NCBI GenBank assembly: GCA_003499715.1
Contig: DNSH01000036.1
Coordinates: 1-6,105 of the forward strand
DNA length: 6,105 nt
Source of the DNA: Candidatus Mesolinea sp.
GTDB taxonomy: Bacteria; Chloroflexota; Anaerolineae; Anaerolineales; Anaerolineaceae
Reading direction: 5' to 3'
Shown here: piece after piece, positions 1-6,066 of the stretch
Position numbering within the stretch: position 1 is the first letter of the stretch
Layout: every line of letters begins with the position of its first letter
The notes under the pieces: model-generated
What the model was told of the DNA's origin: nothing
Database searches by the model: none
Seen by the model: only the letters and a program-made list of their open reading frames with translations
Position numbers and translations under genes: made by a program

Positions 1-334
1 CCACCATCATCCACCATTGGGGGACGAGGGTATAGCCAATCAAGCCTGCGCCAGTGAGTGCGCAGCTCACAATCAATAAGCGCCCCACGCCCCAGCGGCG
101 GGTGAGCTCTCCCGAAAGGAAGCTGGTGGTGAGGTAGCCAATCATGGAAACAAAGAGCAACGCACCTAATGCGTCAATAGGCACGTTGAAACTGGCACGG
201 ATAGAGGGCCAGCCTACGCCAAGCAGTCCATCCGGCATGCCTAAGGCAATAAACGCGACGAATATCAGCAGGATAAGTCCTGCCGGCCGCGCATTTACAC
301 TGCCTTTGGAAACCTTATGTTGTGCTTGGCTCAT
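1..334 (-). CDS. MFS transporter, N-terminal part (runs off the left edge)
   Basis: Partial reading frame of 111 codons, starting at the ATG at 334 and still open at base 1. It reads as the first three to four helices of a major facilitator superfamily permease, located in the cytoplasmic membrane. A short polar N-terminus (residues 1-16) is followed by hydrophobic segments at about 18-42, 56-77 and 84-104. The segment LGMPDGLLGVGWPSIR (31-46) is typical of helix 1 and its following loop in sugar-type or drug-type MFS proteins. GELTRRWGVGR (75-85) matches the MFS motif A loop between helices 2 and 3. The start lies 9 bases after the DegV stop codon, and the only purine-rich site, GGAAG (349-353), is too far away to be a good ribosome site. 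Translational coupling to degV is therefore likely. The substrate cannot be told from this fragment. Confidence 0.85.
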   Translation of the reverse strand, partial: MSQAQHKVSKGSVNARPAGLILLIFVAFIALGMPDGLLGVGWPSIRASFNVPIDALGALLFVSMIGYLTTSFLSGELTRRWGVGRLLIVSCALTGAGLIGYTLVPQWWMMV

Positions 335-343
335 GGACAAGAA

Positions 344-1195
344 TTAGGCTTCCGCGTATCCACACAGCGCTAGCGCGCCTGGGCCGGTGTGTAAACCAAG
401 CACTGGTCCAGTAATATTGATGAAAAGCTCGACTGGTTTCAGTTCCTCGCGCAGGCGGGCAGCGAGCTTTTCGGCTTCTTCCAGAGCGTTGCCATGCATC
501 ACGGCAATGTGCAGCTTGCCCACTTGCTGCCCAATGGCGTTGGTGAACTTCTTGTATAGACCCTCTACCACGGCTTTATGCGTACGGTAAAGCGCCACGG
601 GGGTGACTTTCCCCGTTTCCCGACTGACAGCTACCAGCGGTTTGATCGAGAGCGTGTTGCTCAGCCAGTTAATCGCATCACCGATGCGACCTCCTCTTGC
701 CAGATAGGAAATTGTATCCAAACCAACGTAGAGGACAACGCGTTGATGTACCGCTTCAACGGCTTGTAACACCTCTTCCACGGATTTGCCAGCCTCGACG
801 GCGCGTGCCGCGGCAATCACTTGCCAACCTAACATCATCGTGTTCCCTTTAGAGTCGACCACATGCACTGGCACGCCAACCATTTTTGCGGCTGTGCTTG
901 CCATCTGAAAAGTGCCGCTCATCGCGCTGCTAATGGTAATGCAGACGATTTCAGTTGCGCCTTTTTCAATGGCGTGCTCGTAAGCCCTGCAGAAATCCTC
1001 GATGGTAGGCTGAGAGGTTGTCGGTTGTTGTGGATCATTCTCAATGCGCTCGTAAAATTCCTGCGGGGTCATGGTAACGCGATCTAAGTATTGTTCTTTT
1101 CCCCAAATGATGTAGCAAGGGACAACAGCAATATCATATTGCTCGAGCAGCTTAGCATCGATATCACAGGTGCTATCGGTAATAATTTTAATCAT
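344..1195 (-). CDS. DegV family protein (fatty-acid-binding, FakB-like)
   Basis: A 283-residue protein of the usual DegV length. Members bind a fatty acid in a pocket between two domains. In Firmicutes the FakB members present it to the kinase FakA for phosphorylation and entry into phospholipid synthesis. Family signatures are all visible: the opening strand IITDSTCDI (4-12), TSQPT (60-64), ISSAMSGTFQ (88-97), VVDSKGNTMMLGWQ (112-125), the glycine/arginine stretch YLARGGRIGDA (164-174) followed by LSIKPLVAV (182-190), and the C-terminal GPVLGLHTGPGAL (263-275). The hydroxyl residues of the TS and SG motifs and the His of LHTGPG are those associated with lipid head-group binding in the family. 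A GGAG ribosome site 5 bases before the ATG supports this start. No FakA-like (DAK2) kinase is visible in the window, so the kinase partner would have to be elsewhere. The downstream MFS gene is probably in the same transcript. Confidence 0.93.
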   Translation of the reverse strand: MIKIITDSTCDIDAKLLEQYDIAVVPCYIIWGKEQYLDRVTMTPQEFYERIENDPQQPTTSQPTIEDFCRAYEHAIEKGATEIVCITISSAMSGTFQMASTAAKMVGVPVHVVDSKGNTMMLGWQVIAAARAVEAGKSVEEVLQAVEAVHQRVVLYVGLDTISYLARGGRIGDAINWLSNTLSIKPLVAVSRETGKVTPVALYRTHKAVVEGLYKKFTNAIGQQVGKLHIAVMHGNALEEAEKLAARLREELKPVELFINITGPVLGLHTGPGALALCGYAEA

Positions 1196-1200
1196 CGGTA

Positions 1201-1204
1201 CTCC
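1201..1204 (-). promoter_or_regulatory. Ribosome binding site of the DegV gene
   Basis: GGAG on the minus strand with a 5-base spacer (1196-1200) to the ATG at 1195. It fixes the DegV start at the residue where the family's conserved first strand begins. Confidence 0.7.
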
Positions 1205-1238
1205 AAATCTTTAGTTTTCCTAATCTTACCCTAAATCT

Positions 1239-1258
1239 TTTTCGCAAGCAGGCGAAAA
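1239..1258 (-). repeat. Inverted repeat (hairpin) between the DinB and DegV genes
   Basis: On the minus strand TTTTCGC (1258-1252), a 6-base loop (CTGCTT) and GCGAAAA (1245-1239) form a 7-bp perfect stem. It could be a weak end signal for the DinB-like gene or a structure in the 5' leader of the DegV gene. It is not followed by a U-tract on the minus strand (next bases AGATTTAGGG), so it does not qualify as a clean intrinsic terminator. Confidence 0.4.
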
Positions 1259-1309
1259 GAAGGGCTTACTGATCAATCCGTCCAATCTATCCTTGAAGCC
1301 AATGCTTAA

Positions 1310-1801
1310 TTAGATAATATGCTCCGTGTGCCCAGCCAAGTTACGCAAAAATTCTAATTGACCCGTGTGATAAGAGTGGTGGAAAAGGAAGAATAGCGCC
1401 CAATAACCACGGCGCTGGGTGCGCTCGCGGATTACTGCGATTTCTTCGTCAAAATCTTCCTCGCGCATGCTTTTTAGCTGGTCTGCAATCGCTGCGTGCA
1501 GTTGGTCGATGCTGTTTATAAACATTTCAAGCGAAGGCAGCCCTTCTTCTTTACCCAATACTGGCTTAGAACCATAGCCAAATCGGCTGAAATCGGGCAA
1601 ACCATTCGGCACCTGCCCACCGAGCACCTTTTGCTGGATGGTGACTAAGTTATTCGCTAAATGCCCCAGCACCCACGCCATGCAGTTACCGCCATGAGGG
1701 GGTTGAATGAGCAATTCATCGTCGCTTAAGCCGGCAGGTTGCTCGTGTACAATTTCTTTTAACCCTCCAAGAACGTCAGCATATTCTGTAATGGTGATCA
1801 T
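1310..1801 (-). CDS. DinB-fold putative metal-dependent protein
   Basis: A 163-residue protein of the DinB/YfiT-like four-helix-bundle superfamily. Such proteins bind a divalent metal through three histidines, and several act as thiol-dependent transferases or hydrolases in the cytoplasm. The metal ligands can be seen: H47 in VLGHLANN (44-51) and the H-x-x-x-H pair H141/H145 in the C-terminal FHHSYHTGQL (140-149), with an extra H142. The spacing between the two motifs and the total length fit the family. I chose the ATG at 1801 rather than one 11 codons upstream (1834). The former has a strong AAAGGAG ribosome site 4 bases before it, and the protein then begins directly with helix 1. It is separated by 140 bases from the upstream transporter gene and by 114 bases from degV, so it may be transcribed alone. 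The substrate is unknown; the name DinB here marks the fold, not a DNA polymerase. Confidence 0.83.
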   Translation of the reverse strand: MITITEYADVLGGLKEIVHEQPAGLSDDELLIQPPHGGNCMAWVLGHLANNLVTIQQKVLGGQVPNGLPDFSRFGYGSKPVLGKEEGLPSLEMFINSIDQLHAAIADQLKSMREEDFDEEIAVIRERTQRRGYWALFFLFHHSYHTGQLEFLRNLAGHTEHII

Positions 1802-1805
1802 ATTT

Positions 1806-1812
1806 CTCCTTT
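1806..1812 (-). promoter_or_regulatory. Ribosome binding site deciding the DinB-like start
   Basis: AAAGGAG on the minus strand with the spacer AAAT before the ATG at 1801. The alternative upstream ATG at 1834 has the site inside its coding region, so the shorter protein is preferred. Confidence 0.75.
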
Positions 1813-1905
1813 CTATGTTTGTCGTTATCCTCATCTCGAGGTTAAATCAATAGCACTTATTCTATCTGGTCTTATTTAACAATAGTCTTTATCTAACCGA
1901 TAAGT

Positions 1906-1934
1906 AATATCGAGCGACTTATAAATAATGCCAA
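1906..1934 (-). promoter_or_regulatory. Candidate sigma70-type promoter for the DinB-like gene
   Basis: On the minus strand TTGGCA (1934-1929, five of six matches to the -35 consensus), a spacer of 17 bases, then GATATT (1911-1906, four of six matches to -10). It would start transcription near base 1899, leaving a leader of roughly 100 bases before the DinB-like ATG. A short palindrome, CGATA-5-TATCG (1898-1912), overlaps the -10 and could be an operator. This is based on consensus matching only. Confidence 0.35.
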
Positions 1935-1941
1935 CTATCTC

Positions 1942-3153
1942 TTAAACCGGCTCCTTTTCAGAGTAGATACGGCGCGCAGCCAACGCGCAGCCCAAGGCAA
2001 TTACACATAAAACCGCACTCACCAAGTAGATCTGCCGTGCGCCAAAAGCATCATAGATCACGCCGCTCATAGCATTGCTGATGATATACATGATTCCATT
2101 TAGGGTATTAAATACAAAAGTGAATGCGGTAGTGGTATATTGCTTTGGGATGCGTAAGTTTACCAAGTTCACTGTGGTGATCAGGCGCAAGGTAAAACTA
2201 ATGGCGGTCATGATATTGAGCGCAAACACTACCCAACCTGAGGGGAAAATCCACACCAATAAGCGGCGGGTTAGGTCAAAGGCTAAAATTGCGATGACCA
2301 GGTTTTTTGCCCCGATTCGCTCAATGAGGCGATCGGCGCCCAACATCATCGGCACCTCAAGCAGGGCACTGAGCGTGGCTGCCAGCCCGATTACACTCAC
2401 TTGCAGCCCCAATTCTTCCATAAAAATCGGCTCAAATGACCGCACCCCATCAAAGAGCGGATCGGTTAAGGCGAGTGCCACTACCGTTAGCAGCAGGTAA
2501 CGGTCCTTTGCGATCAATTTGATAACACCGCGCGTGCTTAGTGCGGTTTCAATGCTTTCAGTGGAACGGCGTTCACGGAAAATACTCTCAGGCATTAACA
2601 ACAGAACCACAAAAGCAGCTGCCATAAAACCTAAAAAGATTCTGTCATTGAGTAATAAGCCATAGTCTTGGAAGATCTTGCCGCCGAGTAACGCTGTCAG
2701 CGCAAAACCTAACGAACCCCACATGCGCAGGCTGCCAAAGGCAGCTTTCTCCTCGCCGTTTTTATCGGCTGAGACCTGATAAGAGAGATTTTCGCTGGCG
2801 GTGATGCTGGAGCTAACGATGACACGGTTAATCGTGTAGATGACCAACATTGCCCAAAAGGCTCGTAAATAGGGGATGAGGAAAAGCGTTACGGTGGAGA
2901 TGGCAAGGGAAATGAGCAGGATTAGGCGTTTATCTTTGCTGCGGTCGAAGATCAACCCATATTGCGGCGCGGTCAGGATGACTGCCAACGCGCTGAGCAT
3001 GTTGAGCAAGCTGATCTGCACGCCGTTGTAGCCTACAGCCTTAAACTGCAAGCTGAGAAAAGGCATTATCAGACCTAATCCAGCAAAAAAGAGCAGGAAA
3101 AACAAGCTAAAAAGCAGGACGTTTTTTCTCAGAGCGCGTTCATCGGCTGGCAT
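1942..3153 (-). CDS. MFS transporter, 12-helix, unknown substrate
   Basis: A complete 403-residue permease of the major facilitator superfamily in the cytoplasmic membrane, of standard length. Hydrophobic segments occur at about 12-34, 45-63, 76-96, 98-116, 143-160, 170-188, 218-235, 252-271, 284-303, 305-326, 343-364 and 373-394, in two six-helix halves joined by a charged central loop (about 190-218). The loop between helices 2 and 3 holds motif A in the form YGLIFDRSKDKR (65-76). The segment FGSLRMWGSLGFALTALLGG (139-158) is characteristic of the LacY/nucleoside-symporter-like branch (MFS_1_like), which carries sugars, nucleosides or aromatic acids; other MFS branches remain possible. The start has only a modest GAG-rich site (GAGAAG) close before the ATG. 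A strong extended -10 promoter lies about 40-50 bases upstream. The gene is divergent from dnaN. The protein has no clear homologous relation to the partial MFS protein at the left edge beyond the superfamily. Confidence 0.9.
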   Translation of the reverse strand: MPADERALRKNVLLFSLFFLLFFAGLGLIMPFLSLQFKAVGYNGVQISLLNMLSALAVILTAPQYGLIFDRSKDKRLILLISLAISTVTLFLIPYLRAFWAMLVIYTINRVIVSSSITASENLSYQVSADKNGEEKAAFGSLRMWGSLGFALTALLGGKIFQDYGLLLNDRIFLGFMAAAFVVLLLMPESIFRERRSTESIETALSTRGVIKLIAKDRYLLLTVVALALTDPLFDGVRSFEPIFMEELGLQVSVIGLAATLSALLEVPMMLGADRLIERIGAKNLVIAILAFDLTRRLLVWIFPSGWVVFALNIMTAISFTLRLITTVNLVNLRIPKQYTTTAFTFVFNTLNGIMYIISNAMSGVIYDAFGARQIYLVSAVLCVIALGCALAARRIYSEKEPV

Positions 3154-3199
3154 TATCTTCTCAATTTAATAAGGAAATCAACCCACTGACGGTGAGGTC

Positions 3200-3208
3200 A
3201 TTATAACA
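3200..3208 (-). promoter_or_regulatory. Extended -10 promoter for the MFS gene
   Basis: The minus strand reads TGTTATAAT: a perfect TATAAT with the TGn extension. The -35 region at the expected distance is poor, which is usual for extended -10 promoters. Transcription would begin near 3193 and give a leader of about 40 bases before the ATG at 3153. Confidence 0.6.
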
Positions 3209-3315
3209 TCGTGGCTCCTAGCAGCGCGATCTATGCGCAAGTTTTACGGCATTATCCGCAATGCGTATATAAACATGGAAGAGACCAGCCGTTTTTCCCG
3301 TAATTATGGCAAAAA

Positions 3316-3344
3316 TTGAATCTTCACGGTATACTTTATGTAAT
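3316..3344 (+). promoter_or_regulatory. Promoter of dnaN
   Basis: TTGAAT (3316-3321, four of six matches to -35), a spacer of exactly 17 bases, then TGTAAT (3339-3344, five of six matches to -10). The predicted start near 3351 gives a short leader of about 25 bases with a strong ribosome site. A competing -10 match, TATACT (3330-3335), has no good partner -35. The position just before dnaN and the spacing support this choice. Confidence 0.6.
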
Positions 3345-3364
3345 CTATTAACAGCATCATTCAC

Positions 3365-3370
3365 GGGAGG
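3365..3370 (+). promoter_or_regulatory. Strong ribosome binding site of dnaN
   Basis: GGGAGG followed by a 5-base spacer (AACCC) and the ATG at 3376. It sets the start exactly where beta clamps begin, with the conserved strand MKVIVKQDQL. Confidence 0.8.
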
Positions 3371-3375
3371 AACCC

Positions 3376-4512
3376 ATGAAAGTCATTGTCAAACAAGATC
3401 AGCTTGCCCAGGGCGTTGGCATTGTATCCCGCGCAGTCTCAACGCGCAGTCCGTTGCCTGTTTTAGCCAACATTTTGCTGCAAACCGATGATGGACGCTT
3501 GAAGCTCTCCGCGACCAACTTGGAAATGGGCATCAGTGCCTGGATCGGGGCTAAGGTGGAGCAGCCCGGCAGTCTGACGGTTCCCTCCCGCACCTTTGCA
3601 GATTTGGTGAGCAACCTGCCCAGTGACGATGTCACGCTGAGTGTTGACGAGCGTACGCATACCCTCAATGTTCGCTGCGGCACGCTCAATACCGATATCA
3701 AAGGCATTAGTGCGGATGAATTCCCACCCATGCCGGAACCAGATCTTACCGCTAGCATCCCACTGAACGTGGCTAACTTCAAAGAGATGATCCAAGAAGT
3801 TGTGTTCGCCGCCTCCCGCGAAGAATCCCGCCCCAACTTGACGGGCGTGCACCTTTCCTTTGAGGGTGATTACCTTGTTTTGGCTGCCACGGATGGCTAC
3901 CGCATCTCGATCGCCAAAGCTATTATGGCGCAAAAGCCAGCCCAAAAGATCGAAGCGCTTATCCCGGCGCGCGCATTGGCGGAGTTGGCGCGCATTGCGG
4001 TCAACGGCGATGAAACTTTGCAAATGGTATTTCCTACTGGCCGCGGCCAGGTCATCTTCCACCTGCACGATGTGGAGCTGGTCTCGCAGTTGATTGAAGG
4101 TAACTTCCCTAACTATGCTGCCATCATCCCTCCCTCGTTCAAGACGCGCACCGTGCTTTCCACAGCCGACCTGCTCAAAGCCTGTCGGCAGACCGAGATC
4201 ATCGCGCGCGAAGGCAGTTACATCGCCCGCTTGGATATTCAACCAGAAAGCGGCGCCGAGAAGCCTTCGCAGTTAGAGATTTCAGCCAGCTCTGAGCAAA
4301 CCGGCTCTTCCGAGGTGATGGTGGACGCGTCCATCGACGGCACCCCCTTGCTGATTGCCTTCAACGTGCGCTTCCTGCGCGAAGTGCTCGAAGTGATCAA
4401 GACCCCCAACGTCGTCTTGGAGACCAACGCCGCTAATTCGCCGGCTATGCTCAGGCCAGTGGGTGACGAAAGCTTCCAGCACATCATTATGCCGATGAAC
4501 CTGCAGCGTTAA
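3376..4512 (+). CDS. dnaN: DNA polymerase III beta subunit (sliding clamp)
   Basis: A 378-residue beta clamp, slightly longer than the 366 residues of E. coli. Two copies form a ring around DNA that tethers polymerase III and other clamp-binding proteins. Three successive clamp domains can be followed: about 1-120 (with LPVLANILLQ at 27-36 and the conserved ISADEFPPMP at 111-120), 121-250 (SRPNLTGVHL at 151-160, AATDGYRIS at 170-178, EGNFPNYAAIIP at 241-252) and 251-378 (FNVRFLREVLEVIK at 329-342). The protein ends in the typical IMPMNLQR, the C-terminal stretch that lines the partner-binding pocket. No residue breaks or frame problems are seen. The gene has its own promoter and an intrinsic terminator and lacks the usual dnaA and recF neighbours, so it is probably transcribed alone. 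It is the only plus-strand gene in the window. Confidence 0.98.
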   Translation: MKVIVKQDQLAQGVGIVSRAVSTRSPLPVLANILLQTDDGRLKLSATNLEMGISAWIGAKVEQPGSLTVPSRTFADLVSNLPSDDVTLSVDERTHTLNVRCGTLNTDIKGISADEFPPMPEPDLTASIPLNVANFKEMIQEVVFAASREESRPNLTGVHLSFEGDYLVLAATDGYRISIAKAIMAQKPAQKIEALIPARALAELARIAVNGDETLQMVFPTGRGQVIFHLHDVELVSQLIEGNFPNYAAIIPPSFKTRTVLSTADLLKACRQTEIIAREGSYIARLDIQPESGAEKPSQLEISASSEQTGSSEVMVDASIDGTPLLIAFNVRFLREVLEVIKTPNVVLETNAANSPAMLRPVGDESFQHIIMPMNLQR

Positions 4513-4536
4513 GCGCTCAGAAAAAGCATTCTCAGG

Positions 4537-4568
4537 CACCGGAAGCTAAAACCTTCCGGTGTATTTTT
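4537..4568 (+). terminator. Intrinsic terminator of dnaN
   Basis: A perfect 9-bp stem, CACCGGAAG (4537-4545) and CTTCCGGTG (4553-4561), with the 7-base loop CTAAAAC, is followed directly by TATTTTT. It lies 24 bases after the dnaN stop. On the other strand the stem is followed, after a gap, by TTTTT, so it may also stop transcripts coming from the convergent gene. The remaining AT-rich bases up to 4761 show no gene and no second clear terminator. Confidence 0.85.
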
Positions 4569-4761
4569 GATTAAATAATTTATATACTGAAGACATGCCA
4601 CAGACAAAGAAAATATGAAGGAAAATGGGATCCTTTATCACCAATGATGGCGAAGCAAGGTCTTAGGGCAACCAATATAACTTTAAATTGTTAATAAAAA
4701 GCAACTTTTGACTCAAATTTTCCGAAAAAGGGGTGCGTCATTAAGCGTTATTTGCCATCTT

Positions 4762-6066
4762 TCACTTAACCACATTTGGAACTGAAATCATATACACTAC
4801 CCTAAACCGATAAAATGTGATTAAGGGCATTGAATTCTCGTCCCATCCGCCTATAAAATAGAGATAACCATCCGGACTAATAACAGAGGAAAAGCCATGC
4901 TGACCTGAGGGGATGGTGTTGAAAGGGATCTGGATCCATTCCACATAAGGGTAGTTGAGCTGCCAGATGGCGTTTTGCCCGATGACGAAAATCATCCCTG
5001 AAATGCTCTCAGCACCACAATCTGAGCATGCTTCAGGCAGGTCGATTGCCTTTTGCCATGCTGGTTCACCTTCCAAGTCATGCGCAGGGTCAAAGCTCAG
5101 ATTCTCCTGCATGTCTTGGGTGCCATCCCAACCGCCCATCACGAATATTTTCCCGCTCACTTCGGCGGCAGTGGCATAAGCACGGGCTGAAGGCAGGTCC
5201 GCAGCTGCGTGCCACTCATCATTAAAGGGATCGTAGCGCCAGGCATGGTCCACTACCTGCTTGCCATCCCAGCCGCCAAAAAGGTACATTTGCCCCTCGT
5301 AGGTTGCCAGGGCATAACCACTCACAGCCAGCGGCAGTTCCGCTTTGGTCTCCCAGCTGCCTTTGCGCGGGTCAAAAACTTCCATGCGATTGGTAACTTG
5401 CCCGTTGGCAAGCTTACCGCCTGGAACGTAGATCTTTTCACCCAATACTACCGCAGAGACTTCGCTGACAGCTGTAGGTTTATCTGCCAGTTTTGTCCAA
5501 GTATTAGTTTGGGGGTCGTAGCGCTCCACGAGGTTGGTGGGTCCCTCGGAGGTTTGACCGGCAATCGCATAAATTCCATTGCTGTAGCTGGCTGCTGCCA
5601 ACCCAGCGCGTGGTACAGACATTGACGCAAGCTCCTGCCAGCGCTGCTGATAAAGCTCAGAAAGATAAGGGTTGGGTGTCTCGGTTGGAGCAGCAAACAA
5701 GGGGGTGTTGGCTAATAATGAAGAAAGCCCGAGAATGAGGACCAGAGCCACCAGTGCAATGCTCCACCAGTACTTTTGCATAAAGAGCTGAAAACGGTTA
5801 GGCTCCACTGCTTCAGCTTGCATCTCGTTGTTAGTTCCTGGCTCTGCTGAGGTGTTGGCTGGGGAGGCGACAATGCCATGCTCGATGGCATACAAAGTAG
5901 CTTCAGTGCGGGAAGAAACATCAATTTTTGCGAAGATGTTTGACAAATGCACTTTGACCGTATTGACGCTGATAAAGAGCTCTGCTGCTATTTCTTTATT
6001 GCTCTTGCCTTGAGAGACGAGCTCTAAAATTTCAATTTCACGTTCGCTAAGAGGTGCATTTTCCAT
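4762..6066 (-). CDS. Membrane-anchored LuxR-type regulator with extracytoplasmic kelch propeller
   Basis: A 434-residue protein with three parts. Residues 5-65 are a LuxR/GerE DNA-binding domain: LSEREIEILELVSQGKSNKE (6-25) and the recognition helix region FISVNTVKVHLSNIFAKI (31-48), with all usual signature positions. Residues 66-99 are a polar linker. Residues 100-119 (WWSIALVALVLILGLSSLLA) form a single transmembrane helix, with R91 and K98 on its inner side, so the N-terminus should be cytoplasmic. After a TPT/PNP-rich stalk come about six kelch repeats (143-434). They end in YDPQTNTW (183-190), FDPRKGSW (231-238), YDPFNDEW (278-285), a longer FDP...AW (325-337), a reduced VEW (375-377) and a last blade with IGGWDE (405-410). 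GGWDG occurs in blades 3 and 4. The only two cysteines form C347-S-D-C350 in the propeller. The likely role is a one-component transcription regulator that senses an external signal; ligand and targets are unknown. The ribosome site GGTGGG (6076-6081) lies 9 bases before the ATG. The promoter is probably at or beyond the right edge. Confidence 0.9.
   Translation of the reverse strand: MENAPLSEREIEILELVSQGKSNKEIAAELFISVNTVKVHLSNIFAKIDVSSRTEATLYAIEHGIVASPANTSAEPGTNNEMQAEAVEPNRFQLFMQKYWWSIALVALVLILGLSSLLANTPLFAAPTETPNPYLSELYQQRWQELASMSVPRAGLAAASYSNGIYAIAGQTSEGPTNLVERYDPQTNTWTKLADKPTAVSEVSAVVLGEKIYVPGGKLANGQVTNRMEVFDPRKGSWETKAELPLAVSGYALATYEGQMYLFGGWDGKQVVDHAWRYDPFNDEWHAAADLPSARAYATAAEVSGKIFVMGGWDGTQDMQENLSFDPAHDLEGEPAWQKAIDLPEACSDCGAESISGMIFVIGQNAIWQLNYPYVEWIQIPFNTIPSGQHGFSSVISPDGYLYFIGGWDENSMPLITFYRFRVVYMISVPNVVK

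Noticed and set aside
1802..1834. Upstream ATG that would lengthen the DinB-like protein by 11 residues
   Set aside because: The added residues (MRITTNIERRN) span the strong AAAGGAG ribosome site that serves the ATG at 1801.
2075..2500. Open frame of 141 codons on the plus strand inside the MFS gene
   Set aside because: It is antisense to a clear 12-helix transporter, rich in basic and serine residues as expected for a shadow, and has no family features.
3252..3260. TTATCCGCA as evidence for a replication origin beside dnaN
   Set aside because: Only one near-match to a DnaA box is present, with no cluster, no AT-rich unwinding region and no dnaA gene nearby.
3463..4242. Long open frame (259 codons) antisense to dnaN
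   Set aside because: It lies wholly inside the well-supported dnaN gene on the other strand, has no recognisable domain, and its composition is that of a codon shadow.
4569..4761. Possible small gene or RNA in the gap between dnaN and the kelch gene
   Set aside because: The only plus-strand ATG frames I followed here are very short (10 and 16 codons) and lack convincing ribosome sites. I see no strong structure beyond the dnaN terminator.
5209..5625. Open frame of 138 codons on the plus strand inside the kelch region
   Set aside because: It is the complement of the repetitive kelch coding sequence, with no domain signature of its own.
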